Shown in pieces: positions 23,060 through 34,257 of a DNA stretch of 64,000 nt (the stretch's first letter is position 1; every line of letters starts with the position of its first letter). The DNA comes from Microvelia longipes (Eukaryota > Arthropoda > Insecta > Hemiptera > Veliidae), in contig JACMZG010001863.1 of the NCBI GenBank assembly GCA_018340805.1, positions 28,105,717 through 28,169,716 on the forward strand, given 5' to 3'. The translations under genes were made by a program, and so were the position numbers. Under the pieces are notes generated by a model that was not told the origin of the DNA, did not search any database, and saw nothing but the letters and a program-made list of their open reading frames with translations.

Positions 23060-24090
23060 ATCGAATAAAATTGGTCTGGAGTGGATACAACCTCTCTTAT
23101 TTAAAAAATAAGAAATCGTGGTAAATAGCCGTAAATAAAATATTTAATATGAATAAATTGTAATGTTGAATTTGACAAACAGTGGATACAATATAATATT
23201 ATTGTATAATATTATTATACAGCGATACTTTATTAAACTGCGCGAAGTACATTTAGCTAAATTACATCAGAAATTCAATATAAGATGCTAAAGCACATCT
23301 GAATTTAAATTAGAGTTTTATGAGCAGTATATGTTAATGCAAAATGAAATTTTAAAAGTATTTCTAAAAAGCAATTTGCGATGCTAAGGTCATATATACA
23401 CGCCTTTTTATATATTCACTGTGTTTTGACCCTAAGATGAAATTTATAATTTTAAACTAATAGTTTCATATACCACAAAGCGAAGTGTTAAAAAATTTAA
23501 AATTGTTTAGAATATATTCTTTTCATATTTTTTTATCTTATAGAGCATCATAAACTATAACCCTTTGACCATAATTATCTAGATATTAATACACCTTTAA
23601 ATAATAGTTCATAAGCATCATACTTTACTGCCTTTGCTAAGCGATACATGTAACTTATATTAAGCAACGTTTGTATTGTACTTACTGCAGTAAAAAATAT
23701 AATGAATAAAAAATGTATTTCTTAAAATATTAATGGAAGTTTTTGTTAATAGTATGGTATAAATATTATTTAATAATATAATAAATTCAATCTCGTTTAT
23801 CTATAAGATTTCATGATTTTTATGTTGCAATGTTACTGGTGTTATAAATTTTAAGTTACATTGTAGTATAAACTATTTTAAATTAGTTATTTATAATGAT
23901 AAATTAAAAATAGTATAATAATTAGTTGTTAAACTATATTTGATTTTTGTTATAATAAAACAGTAAAGAGTTATGAGGTTTTGGTCATAATAAATAAAAA
24001 CAACATTTAAGCTTTCGACCGTATGATTAGGTCTTCATCAGAAAGATCTAAGTGTGTAATAACTAACTGATTTAGCAAAATGCAATGCTT
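23060..24090. other. AT-rich stretch; hairpin-motif edge at 24005-24045
   Basis: No gene supported. Near 24010-24042 the word CTTTCGACCGTATGATTAGG followed by TCTTCATCAG is of the type seen at the edges of fold-back elements. It lies just outside the fold-back at 24096-24508. Confidence 0.45.
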
Positions 24091-24095
24091 TGCTT

Positions 24096-24508
24096 GTGTC
24101 CTACTCAGTTTTGTTACATCTATATCGCCAGGGCGCAAACAGAGCCTGAACTCCCTTTAACCTTCAATTAAAATTCCGGAGAATATAATGTAATGTATTA
24201 TAAGTATATAAGTACCAGAGACGAGCGGTTCTCTCTTAACGCCATCATGTTTGGCTAGCAAATCATAAATCATTTGATCTCTCCTCTCACACAATTATAT
24301 TGTGTTAACTATTCATGTTTTGCAAAACTCGATAGTATCAAATAATATGTTTTGCTTGCCAAACATGACGATGGTCAATAAAAGAGCACCGCTCGTCTTT
24401 AGTAAATACTTCACATTATATTCTTCGGAATTTTAATTGAAGGTCGGGGTGAGTTCAAATTCTATCGGCGCCCTGATGAGTTAGGAGTAACGAAACAGAG
24501 TAGGACAC
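24096..24508. mobile_element. Large fold-back element (about 413 bp)
   Basis: The left end reads GTGTCCTACTCAGTTTTGTT; the reverse complement of the right end reads GTGTCCTACTCTGTTTCGTT. Internally, GCGCC/GGCGC words, CCTTCAATTAAAATTCCG against CGGAATTTTAATTGAAGG, GACGAGCGGT against ACCGCTCGTC, and CATCATGTTTGGC against GCCAAACATGACG pair up towards a centre near 24300. No ORF. The arms may extend outward: AAATGCAATGCT at about 24078 pairs with AGCATTGCATTT at about 24557, with an interruption between. Confidence 0.85.
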
Positions 24509-24591
24509 GACATCAATGATAACGAATTTCGAATGATAGAACAGTTCCCGAATGTAGCATTGCATTTTTCTTGTTACATTTTGTAGGTGTC

Positions 24592-24660
24592 TCTCGCACA
24601 ATTATATTGTGTCAACTATTCATATTTTGCAAAACTAGGTGGTACAAAATGATATACTTT
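24592..24660. repeat. Direct second copy of the fold-back centre
   Basis: CACAATTATATTGTGTCAAC, TATTCATATTTTGCAAAACT repeat the segment at about 24291-24335 inside the fold-back in the same orientation. It joins the fold-back to the minisatellite that follows. Confidence 0.75.
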
Positions 24661-24684
24661 CTTAATACCTAAGATATTTCTGTC

Positions 24685-25680
24685 TTAGCACTGTCTGAAG
24701 TACTATCTTAGGTATTAATCATTACTCCAAAATTTTACAAGTGACTCTTTTCCATTAGTATCACAGTGAAAACAACTATCGAAGGTATCAAACATTATTT
24801 TACCATTATGCAAGTAATCCTTTTACATTAGTACCACACCGAAGTACTACTTAGGTATTGAACATTACTTTACCATTATACATGCAATCCTTTTACATTA
24901 GTATCACACTGAAGTACTATCTTAGGTATTGAACATAACTTTACCATTATACAAGCAATCCTTTTACATTAGTATCACAATGAAGTACTATCTTAGGTTT
25001 GAACATTACTTTACCATTATGCAAGTAATCCTTTTACATTAGTACCACACCGAAGTACTACTATCTTAGGTATTGAACATTACTTTACCATTATACATGC
25101 AATCCTTTTACATTAGTATCACACTGAAGTACTATCTTAGGTATTGAACATAACTTTACCATTATACAAGCAATCCTTTTACATTAGTATCACACTGAAG
25201 TACTATCTTAGGTATTGAACATTACTTTACCATTATAAAAGTAATACTTTTACATTAGTACCACACCGAAGTACTACTATCTTAGGTATTGAACATTACT
25301 TTACCATTATACATGCAATCCTTTTACATTAGTATCACACTGAAGTACTATCTTAGGTATTGAACATAACTTTACCATTATACAAGCAATCCTTTTACAT
25401 TAGTATCACACTGAAGTACTATCTTAGGTATTGAACATTACTTTAACATTATACAAGAAATCCTTTTACATTAGTAATCTATTGAAGTACTATCTTAGGT
25501 ATTAAACATTACTTTACCATTACAAAAATGATCCATCACCATTAGTATCCCACTAAAGTACTTTTGGGTATTAAAAATAACTTTACTATTAGACAAGTGA
25601 TAATTTTCCACTTGAATCACACTAAATTACTTAAGGACTAAATTACCTTAAGGAGTAAACATTACTTCACAAATTTACAA
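24685..25680. repeat. 71-bp minisatellite with three-unit higher-order period, about 14 copies
   Basis: The unit runs CTTAGGTATTGAACATTACT, TTACCATTATACAAGCAATC, CTTTTACATTAGTATCACAC, TGAAGTACTAT. Central copies are nearly identical; the outer ones (before 24780 and after 25500) are diverged. One variant (CATGCAATCC) recurs at 24881, 25096 and 25312, spacing 215-216, and the variant GAAGTACTACTATC recurs at the same spacing. Triplets of units have therefore been amplified together. Confidence 0.93.
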
Positions 25681-25689
25681 GTGTTGAGA

Positions 25690-26670
25690 TTTGTTCGCTA
25701 TATTATTAAAAATATTGAATCTGATTAATTGAAATAAACTAACTGAATTGTATATAATTTTTTGAATGTGGTAATAGATTATTATTCGAACGCGTGTCTA
25801 ATCTAACCAGGACTCAGTGTCATCATGGGTCAAACTTTTGGTGCTGCTTCAGACGCTTCAACCGTTGAAAACATTCGTGCTATATGATGAATAAAAGTAT
25901 AAAACAATTTTATAAAATACTATACTAGTTAAAGAGAGTAAGGTTATCAATACAATCAGCTTACAGCTTATTTCTTATGAATTGAATTTAATAGAAATAT
26001 GTAAAATCTATTTAGTACACTTTGCCAACTTCGTGTTGTGTACGTGCTTTAAAATTTCAGAACTTGTTAAGGCTTTTTATTTCTAATTATATTTCATCTA
26101 CATAACTTCGGAATCTTTGGATTAGATAAATTGTTGAAAGGTGCAAACATACTTAGTAATATTACTGCCTGTAGTAATAGTACATAAAGCATACTTTGTT
26201 GTCCATAAATCAAAAATAGCTTTATAACGTATTGAATTATCTTTCTCCTAATATAATAATATTTCAAAACTACTATTCAATACACTTAGTCTACTGTTCA
26301 TTTTTATTATGTTTATTCAGTCGTTTATTACTGAAATAAACTGATTTTATAAACTTTTAAATTGATTAATGCGATAGTAATTAATATATTGTTAATATGT
26401 AAAACTTAAGTAATTATTGAGTACATATGTGGGAAAAATAGCTTGAATGACTTGGCAGGAAAGTGCACTAAACTCAAATGGGAGTGTTGTATTATGAATG
26501 AGATAGTGACAAAAGGAATTATTAAGTACGTTTTATGAGAGATAGTAAATAAGTTTACATTCTAATAAGTTTAGATTATTGATAATTTTCTTTACTAGAT
26601 AAGAAGTAAGTAGAGATCCTTTAAAATTCAACAGCTGATAGAGTTATAGTAAATGACACGGTTATTATCA
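25690..26670. other. Mostly unassigned; short coding-like word at 25828
   Basis: AT-rich. A less AT-rich patch at 25788-25890 contains an ATG-started frame of about 20 codons (MGQTFGAASDASTVENIRA) ending in two stops at about 25887. Too short to call. Nothing else recognised. Confidence 0.4.
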
Positions 26671-26673
26671 GTT

Positions 26674-26794
26674 GACAGTGTGGGAAAATAATACGAGGGA
26701 GCCAATGAGGTTAGTTCTGGATGTTAAACCACACCCAGAATTTCAAATCAGACCAAACCTCATTGGTTCCTTAACTATATTTTCCCTCGCTGTC
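26674..26794. mobile_element. Small fold-back element (121 bp, ~39-bp inverted repeats)
   Basis: The left arm runs from GACAGTGTGGGAAAATAATA to GCCAATGAGGTT. The right arm, reverse-complemented, runs from GACAGCGAGGGAAAATATAG to ACCAATGAGGTT. About 40 bases of loop. No coding content and no clear target duplication. Confidence 0.85.
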
Positions 26795-26832
26795 TTCTCA
26801 TTATAACCAAGTATAATAGTATAAACAGTAAA

Positions 26833-27123
26833 ATGTATTTTAGTTCTTCTGCGTCGTCTAACTTGCTTTCAGACGTCCTACAGAATTATCTTGAAGAGTT
26901 TCAAGAGAGAACTTCGGGTTGGATTTATTTCAGTTACTATTATTATTCTTATAATGATAAGACCAATGGGTTGACTATTTATTTGATATTTTTAATGTTT
27001 AATAATATTGGTTTTAGTTCAGATTACGATAGTAAGCGTGACATTTACTCTTCACAAAGTCGGAAAACATTTACAAAGGAAATGTCAATGATAGAATCAT
27101 CGAGAATAAATTTGTGTTATTAG
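26833..27123 (+). CDS. Weak 96-codon ORF, probably chance
   Basis: An ATG-started open frame just right of the small fold-back. The predicted peptide is Ser/Tyr-rich (SSSASSNLL start, FSYYYYSYND in the middle), with no domain or signal peptide that I recognise. Base composition is as AT-rich as its flanks. It could be an exon or a small gene, but nothing supports expression. Confidence 0.15.
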   Translation: MYFSSSASSNLLSDVLQNYLEEFQERTSGWIYFSYYYYSYNDKTNGLTIYLIFLMFNNIGFSSDYDSKRDIYSSQSRKTFTKEMSMIESSRINLCY

Positions 27124-27540
27124 CTTATTAATAGGCAAGATGTTAGACCAAAATTAACTACTTGATTTATAAAAAAAAATTACAATTAGAAATCAACTAT
27201 CGTGGATTCATAGTTGATAGTTACTGTTGGATGTGATATTTATACCTCTTTATATGGATAACAATTTGACAGCTAAGTATGTCATTTATTGAATTTGAAC
27301 TTAAAAAACAAAAGGAAGACATAAATAATATTTTGGATTAAAAATAAATTATTCCATTTTTAGAGAATTTTTAAATGTATATTTAAACATCTCTTAAACA
27401 CTTGTTACAGCAGTAGTAAAATTTAACATGCTAACACTGACTTAAATCCCCAAAATATTATTTTTTCGGATTTTAGCAAATATCTAAAGGAAAAATAAGC
27501 TTATATGTATGTATTTATAGCGGATTCTCTCGAAAATAAT
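27124..27540. other. AT-rich stretch, nothing recognised
   Basis: A short local inverted pair (TCAACTATC at about 27195 and GATAGTT at about 27215) is the only structure. Confidence 0.5.
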
Positions 27541-27659
27541 GAGTAACTAAGTATTGCTACTTCTCAGGTTTTAAAGCATTAACTTATGCAAGAAATTGAT
27601 TATTGAACAAGAAAGCACGCATTTTATGAAAAATACGCCCGGCTTGCGAATCTCCGCGC
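27541..27659. mobile_element. Fold-back element, GGCGCGG family, copy 4 (right arm only)
   Basis: The minus strand begins TGCGCGGAGATTCGC and continues AAATGCGTGCTTTCTTGTTC, ATTTCTTGCATAAG, AATGCTTTAAAACC and AGTTACTCA, in the arm order of the family. No left arm is visible nearby. Confidence 0.65.
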
Positions 27660-28444
27660 AAGGAGTTTTATTAAGGAGTCTTATTCTAAAATATGACTAT
27701 TGAAATAGGTAGCTTTCAACTTTTTCGCTTCATTTTTGTACAGAAAATGAGTTTATGTTCAGTATACCTATAATTATTTCATTTCTTCTTTATTATTTAT
27801 ATAAAATATTGATTTAAGATCTACTTTTCACAACACTTATAAACCTATAAAATATCCCAAACATACGAATGGTACATTAGTTTCGTTTGATCCTTAACCC
27901 TTTCTTTTTGTTATAATTTATTGTTCTCTGACCGCAAAGACAGAGAGAACGAAGAACCCTAGAACTCTATTCGACATGACGCAACAAGTTGATAGTAAAA
28001 TTAAGTTGAAACTAGTCAAATGAAAGGGTGGGACTGGATTTTCGTGACCTCAGACAATTAAATGTTAAATCTATTACACCATGTACCGGACTACAAATCT
28101 TGACGTTAGTCTGTTTCACTTCAAATAGTTTTTATTTTATAGTAAAAGGAGAATAATAAAGTTACAATCCTGTCTTGATCAGTGACAGCCGACTTGCATT
28201 CAGAGAGTAATTTTGAAAAACTATTGTGTACCCGCAAAAATATATTATATATTATTTCTTATAAAATATAAATTAAGATATTGCGCAGATCTTAAAATGT
28301 ATTTTTAATCTACCTTAAATAAAAAATCTAGGGTTTAATTACTTTTCCTTACGTATTACTATTGGGAAATATCAATACTATTGTGCTCTATTCTATTCAT
28401 CCAGACAAAATTCGAGGACAAAAATTTAGTTTGTAGTAAATTAT
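27660..28444. other. AT-rich stretch, nothing recognised
   Basis: About 780 bases with no feature that I can support. Confidence 0.5.
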
Positions 28445-28600
28445 TATTGGTTTTACTTTCCCTCATTCATACCGTAGGTAAAGGAAAAATATTGTGTTTG
28501 CATAAAAAATCTAAAACTTGTATGCCGCCGGAATAATCCGTTTCAGGTAATTTTAAGATCTAGTTGTCTGTCTGTATGTGTGTTTATATATATGTAATGA
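28445..28600 (+). mobile_element. 5S-like composite repeat, copy E (leader only)
   Basis: CCTCATTCATACCGTAGGTA, then GGAAAAATATTGTGTTTGCA, CCGTTTCAGGTAATTTTAAG and GTTGTCTGTCTGTATGTGTG. This matches the leader at 7635-7770 and, inverted, 57350-57490. It stops soon after the TG-rich part. Confidence 0.7.
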
Positions 28601-28814
28601 ATTTATAAAAATTATAGAAAAAATATGACTCTAAAAGAAATTTAAATAGATATGAAATAGTATTACTACATAATATATTTTTATTTCTGTACTTAATTCA
28701 TTTTATTAATTTTTATTTTAATTTACTTAGACATAGAAATACTCATTGAATATTTATTATAGTGAATATGCATAAGATTATTATTGTTATTATAATGTTT
28801 GCTTAGTTTAAAGA

Positions 28815-28953
28815 AGAGTGTCTAGGAATTCGCGCAAACATACAAGCATATATACTACACACACACACACAATATATATATTATATTATATATATAATAT
28901 ATATAATATAATATTATATATATATATAATATATATGTGTGTGTGTGTGTGTG

Positions 28954-28999
<46 letters not shown>

Positions 29000-29040
29000 C
29001 CTTAGACGTTTTGTTGTTCGACGAAAACTCTTAAAGATTT
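28815..29040. repeat. Microsatellite-cored repeat: (AC)n, (TA)n, (TG)n
   Basis: Lead-in GTGTCTAGGAATTCGCGC, then (AC)n at 28856-28870, interrupted (TA)n to about 28935, (TG)n to 28998, then CCTTAGACGTTTTGTTGTTC. The exit block is like CCTAGACGTTTCTGTG at 56218, and the lead-in is like 3700. Confidence 0.85.
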
Positions 29041-29139
29041 TTCGCACAAAAATCAAAGAAGTGGACAGCTCGGAAAATTAACCTTATTATTAACCTAATT
29101 AAAAGCGGGTGGAGTTAAAGGAAATTATGGTTAATCAAG

Positions 29140-29245
29140 TTTGTCTCCTGAATCTATCAGGACTGGTTTCAGCTCAATTGGATCAACCGCTTAGCTGATA
29201 TTTCTGAAATTAACAAGAAAAATATACTTTTTTACACATTCTAAG
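29140..29245 (+). repeat. 'ATTGGATTAGCCGTTTGAGC' dispersed repeat, copy 2
   Basis: CTCAATTGGATCAACCGCTT and the following AACAAGAAAAATATAC match the order of blocks at 16285-16330. Confidence 0.45.
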
Positions 29246-29814
29246 ATGAGATATGATGGTTTGACAAGTTTGGTGTCTTAATTTAATTTTTTGGGCCGTG
29301 TTAATGTTAATGCATACTTGCTCGATACTTTCTTCGTGTTTCATAGACTAAATATTATGATCCAGATATGTCAAGCTACCGGACACAACTCCCACACACC
29401 GCCTCAAGAATTTGACCTACACTTTACTACGAAAATGTCAAATTAAACTAAAATAAGTATTACAACAATAAACTTTATTATTAACCTTCATTTTGATAAA
29501 CATCGTATAAATCCATACAATACTAATATATCAATTTCACAATCATAATAAACTGTATCATTCAATAAAATCAAATACATTATTATAATCAATAAATTCA
29601 ATTTTCATTTATCAAAGTCTCTTGTATCTTGTTTACACTAGTGTGCTATACTAAGATAGCAAAACACAAAGTCAATTCTCAATAATTTTATGAATTAATC
29701 CGGTTTTATAGTTGTCACTGTTTTATGTTCATATGACTTTAGATATAGACAATTTTAAAAAGTTTATTATAAATGATTAGTAGTTTATGTAGATGTTAAG
29801 TGCATTGAAATGTG
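29246..29814. other. AT-rich stretch, nothing recognised
   Basis: No repeat or coding similarity found. Confidence 0.5.
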
Positions 29815-29920
29815 CTTTATTAAGAGTTTCTTTGGTTTTAGCAAATTTTCATATGAAAAATGAGTTTATGAGGTTGTGTTCATAAAAGGGGAAAGGGAGT
29901 TGTTTTTTTTAAATACTATT
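29815..29920 (+). repeat. 'ATGAGGTTG' dispersed repeat, copy 3
   Basis: AGCAAATTTTCATATGAAAA, then TTTATGAGGTTGTGTTCAT, AAAGGGGAAAGGGAG and a T run. Confidence 0.6.
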
Positions 29921-29987
29921 TTTTAACAATATATTCCTACATACTTACGAGTATAGTTACTACTACTACTTACTCGTATAGTTATAA

Positions 29988-30326
29988 CTAAGGAAAAGAC
30001 GCAATAGAACTAAACAAGTTTTCGTCTCTCCACTAATTCTAATTACAAAGCCGTTTTTCAACCGTTAACGGTCATCATCAGTGCCGGTGATTATTAAAAT
30101 AGATCAGTAGTCTACCAGTGAGTGAAATGGTACAAACTTGACCATTATGATTATGATTTACAGTCAAGTTTGTACCATTAGACTCACTAGTAGACTACTG
30201 ATCTACTTTTTTTAATAATCAGCGGCACTGATATTGACCGTTAACGGTAGAAAGACGGCTTTGTTTTTAGTAATTATAATGACTGGAGGGACGAAAACTT
30301 GTTTAGTTTTATTTCTTCTTATCCTA
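29988..30326. mobile_element. Fold-back element (about 339 bp) with CATCAGTGCCGG arms
   Basis: Near-perfect inverted arms. AACTAAACAAGTTTTCGTC (about 30009) pairs with GACGAAAACTTGTTTAGTT (about 30291). Further inward ACCGTTAACGGTCA pairs with TGACCGTTAACGG, GATCAGTAGTCTAC pairs with GTAGACTACTGATC, and GGTACAAACTTGAC pairs with GTCAAGTTTGTACC, leaving a loop near 30145-30160. Non-coding. The edge CATCATCAGTGCCGGTGA resembles the fold-back at 53719-53946. Confidence 0.9.
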
Positions 30327-30364
30327 GCACTCCACAGCTCAATACATCATATAAATAAGGAAAA

Positions 30365-30490
30365 GTAAGAATTCAATTGTTGAACGAAAATTAGTTTTTA
30401 GTAAATTTTCATTGAAAATGTCGCTTATGAGGTTGCTCGGATGATGGAAGTGGAGGGGGAGAGGGGCATTGATTTCGTTTATTGGTCTTA
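30365..30490 (+). repeat. 'ATGAGGTTG' dispersed repeat, copy 4
   Basis: GTAAATTTTCATTGAAAATG, CGCTTATGAGGTTGCTCGGA, TGATGGAAGTGGAGGGGGA, then CGTTTATTGGTC. Closest to the copy at 58700-58800, which shares GAGGTTGCTCGG-type wording. Confidence 0.65.
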
Positions 30491-30621
30491 AATTTTAATT
30501 TACTCCGTCACATGGAAGAACTTGAAGACCTGCTTTATTAAACTAAGACATTATACCATAATTCAGATACATCAGATGATAAAATTTAGCATTTTAATTT
30601 TATTATTTACTTTAATTTTTT

Positions 30622-31092
30622 TCAAACTCAAACTCAAACTCAAAAAAATCCTTTATTGTTCATAATTACAATAAGAAAAATAAGACATATATAAATATAC
30701 AATTTTAAATAAAATTTGTTAATAATTATTTATTTTTAATAAAATGACTAAAATATTAGATTTAAAAAAAACAACAGTCAAAAAATATGAACAATCCCAC
30801 AAGTTTAAACTGAGCGTGGGGGTTTATAACAAGAAAATAGAAATCCGCCAACTAAAAAGGTTTTATAAAAAATAAAAAAAAAAAAAAAAAAAACAATAAA
30901 AGAACAAAAAAACTTATAAAATAACTGACAATAGTCCAGTTAAGAGAAAAATATAAATTTTTAATTAATTTTAAAGTAAAATATATTAATTAAAAAAGGA
31001 ATAATTAAGTTATTTAAATTAAGAGATCAATATTTTAAATTAAGCACCCAAGAATTACATGTGTATCAATGTAATTTAAAAACAACATAATG

Positions 31093-31130
<38 letters not shown>

Positions 31131-31194
31131 ATGTTATTAATTATACAGTAAAGATAAAAAAAAAATACAATAAACTAATTCAGTTGAAATTATT
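30622..31194 (-). other. 3' UTR of the CR1/L2-like LINE with homopolymer runs
   Basis: Non-coding 3' end after the ORF2 stop. It contains plus-strand A runs of 43 bases (31093-31135) and about 20 bases (30874-30893), which are T runs in the element sense, and ends in the (TTTGAG)n 3' terminus. Confidence 0.75.
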
Positions 31195-34188
31195 TTAATC
31201 GAAGAATAGTTTCAGTGAGAGACTCGTTAGGGGTGTAGACAAAGTCACTAACCATGCAATAAGATTAGATTTAAAATGCTTAAAATTTAGATTTTTGAAT
31301 TTCCAGGTATCTTGTTAAATAAAATGATTCCATTATGGTACAAAGACTTATGTTTCAACGATTGATTACAATGGTTAATAAAGATATTTTGATTGGAATT
31401 ACTTCTAGTGTTATATATATGGTTGACAAAATCAAAAAGATTAATATTTTGATAAATAAAAATTAATAATTTCACAATGAGATGCTGTTCTAGAGTTAAG
31501 AAATTGGAATCCATAAATAAAGAGGTAGAACTGAAATCTTTTGGTTTTTTTAATAATATTTTTATAACAGTCTTTTGTAAGATAAATATTTTATTAAAAT
31601 TATTTTTAGAGCTATATCCCCAGAATATAATTCCATGTAATACTTTACTGAGAAATAGAGAGTGATACAAAGTTAAACATTGCTTGATATCAGCTACTTA
31701 ATTAATTTTATAGAAGAGTCTTATTTGTGAGATTAGAGATTTAACCAGATGGTCTATTTGAACATTCCAATTTAATTTATTGTCTACATAAATACCAAGA
31801 TATTTTACAAAATTAACTTTCTTTATTTGGTAACAGTTATTATTACATGAGTTAATAAATAGATTATTATTACAGGGATCAATAGGTACAGTATGATTGT
31901 TGTGATAACAAAGAGATCTTGCTTTGCTTCCCATGTCTCTATTTGAGAAATCTAACCAACAAGTTTTTTCTAGATTTTTATGTAAGTTGTTAAAAGAAAA
32001 CCATTTGTTAACTGTTTGCAGAGCCATTTCTGCCTGATGTTTAAGTTGGGTCAAAGAATCATTATATAAAATCAAAGCTGAATCGTCAGCATAACAGCTA
32101 GTCTTACAATTATCAATTTTAATATCTAGAAAATCATTCAAATATATAATAAATAAAAGAGGTCCTAAGGAGCTTCCTTGTGGAACTCCACAAGTTACTT
32201 TTAAAGGAGAACTAAAACTGTTTTCAATTTTTACAATTTGATATCTATTATACAAATAAGTGCTGATCAAAGAGAGAAATTTATTTGTAATTCCATAACA
32301 TTTGAGTTTATAAACTAATTTACTGTAATCTACAAGATCAAAAGCTTTAGAGAGATCTAGGAAGAGAGCAAGCACTTTTTTTTTAACATCAAGTTTATTA
32401 ATAATAGTTCTTAAAACAAAATCACATGCATTTCTGTTGACATATTCTTTAGAAATCCATATTGATTTTTATTAAATAAGTTATATTTATTAAAGTGAGA
32501 TTCTATTCTGTTCTTCATAGTATTTTCAAGTAATTTGGAAAAGATGCATAAAAAATAGATAGGTCTATAATTTGATACTACTGTGCAATCCCCTTTTTTA
32601 AACAGAGGAATAACAATGGATGTTTTTAAAGAATCAGGAAAGTAACCATAAAAATATGATAGATTAAAAATATGACAGAGAGGTTCAGCAATGTGGTTTT
32701 TAATAGACTTTACTAATTTGGTCGACAAGTTGTCTGTTCCGACAGAATGAGAATTGTTTAATTTAGAAATTATAAGTTTTATTCATCAGGAGTAACAATA
32801 ATATGTTTATAAGAACAATTTTTTGTCAATTGTGAAATCAATGTCTGATTTAACTAAAGAATTTTTTAGTTTAAAAGGTATGTTAATAAAATAGTTATTA
32901 AAGTAATTTGCTATTATTTCAGGGTTTTCAGAAGAATTCACAATAGAATCGTTAATATTAATATTTAAATTTTGTTTATTTTTAATTTTTCCATTGATTT
33001 CATTAAAATATTCCACATCTTTAGAATTAGTGCAATCTTTTAATTTATTTTTATAATAATCAGTTTTCCTAGACTTAATAATCTTCTTGAGTAAATTTCG
33101 ATAGGATAAAATTTGTTTTCAAATTCAAGATCAACATCTCTTTTACTATCCAATTTATTGAACATATTATCTCTCAATCTGATGGACTTGAGTATACCTG
33201 CTGTCATCCAAGGTTTTAGCTTGGTAGTTTTTGCTCTAATTTTACTTTTGTTAGTACACATACTAATATTATAGTTTAATATGTTATAAAAATTATTTAT
33301 AGAAGTGTCAACATTGTTACAATTAACAACTGAATCCCAAGATTCATTCTCAAGTTTTTTATTTAAATTATCGTAGTCTATTTTGTAATAGTATTTATCT
33401 TTTTGTGAAGTTTCAATAATATTATTACAATTTATCAAGATAGCAGTAATATAATGATCAGTTAAACAAGATTTTACAACACAGATCTTAGAATTGTATG
33501 CAATGTTAGTAATTACATGATCAAGACAAGTTTTTGAAGATGGTCTGGTGACCACGTCAAACATGGGGTTAAGCCCATATGAAGCAAGCATAGATAGATA
33601 TGAGATTGCATCTGTGGATAATTGCTTATCAAGTAAATTAGGGTTGTTGCAATTAACAATATTAATATTCAAATCACCAATAATAATAAGTTTAGTTTTG
33701 TTCAATTTATAGTTATTTAGAATTAAATCGCTTAGTTGATAAATAAATTGGTTTACATTTAGATCAGGTTTTCGATATATAATTAATACAGTATATTTAG
33801 TTTCATTAAAAATAAAGATAAGCTCACCACAATTAGCAGAGGTAATTTTTAGATCCTCAAATTTGACATTTTTGATGTGATTTTTTACATAAATTAGAAT
33901 GCCGTCATAACTTGAGTGTGTTTCATTGATATAGTATTGATTATAGTTGTTCAGAGGTTCTGGTGTTTCATAAGACTTAAGATGAGTCTCAGTAAGGACA
34001 ATAATGTCAGGTAATTTAGATCCAGATTGAATCGTACATAAAAAGTTGTCTAAGTTAGATTTAACTCCACGTATGTTTAGATGAATGATTGAAATAGATT
34101 TATTATTAATAAGATTAGAAAAATCATTGTAATTCGAGAATTCACTGAAGTTACAATTAAAATAGTTGAAAATTATAATGACTGTAAA
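31195..34188 (-). pseudogene. LINE ORF2: APE endonuclease and reverse transcriptase, broken
   Basis: ORF2 nicks the target and reverse-transcribes the element RNA. The apurinic-like endonuclease lies first: LNIRG (about 34070), LTETH with the metal-binding Glu (33988-33990), IIYRKP (about 33760), GDLN (about 33670), LDH (about 33520) and TDH (about 33460). The reverse transcriptase follows: NYRPI (about 32560), FLDLSKAFD with the catalytic Asp (about 32357), GVPQGSSLGPLL (about 32180) and the YADD box (32082-32093). Catalytic residues are intact, but the frame is not. Frameshifts are near 33105, 32803, 32783, 32428 and 31290, plus an in-frame TAA at 31698-31700. The final stop is at 31195-31197. 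No in-frame ATG precedes the endonuclease after the stop at 34189-34191, so the natural start is unclear. No RNase H is seen. Confidence 0.88.
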
Positions 34189-34257
34189 TTAAATAAAAAC
34201 AAAAATAAAATATACGGATTTAATTATTATCCGGAGAAGAGTGCGAGACGGGTATAT

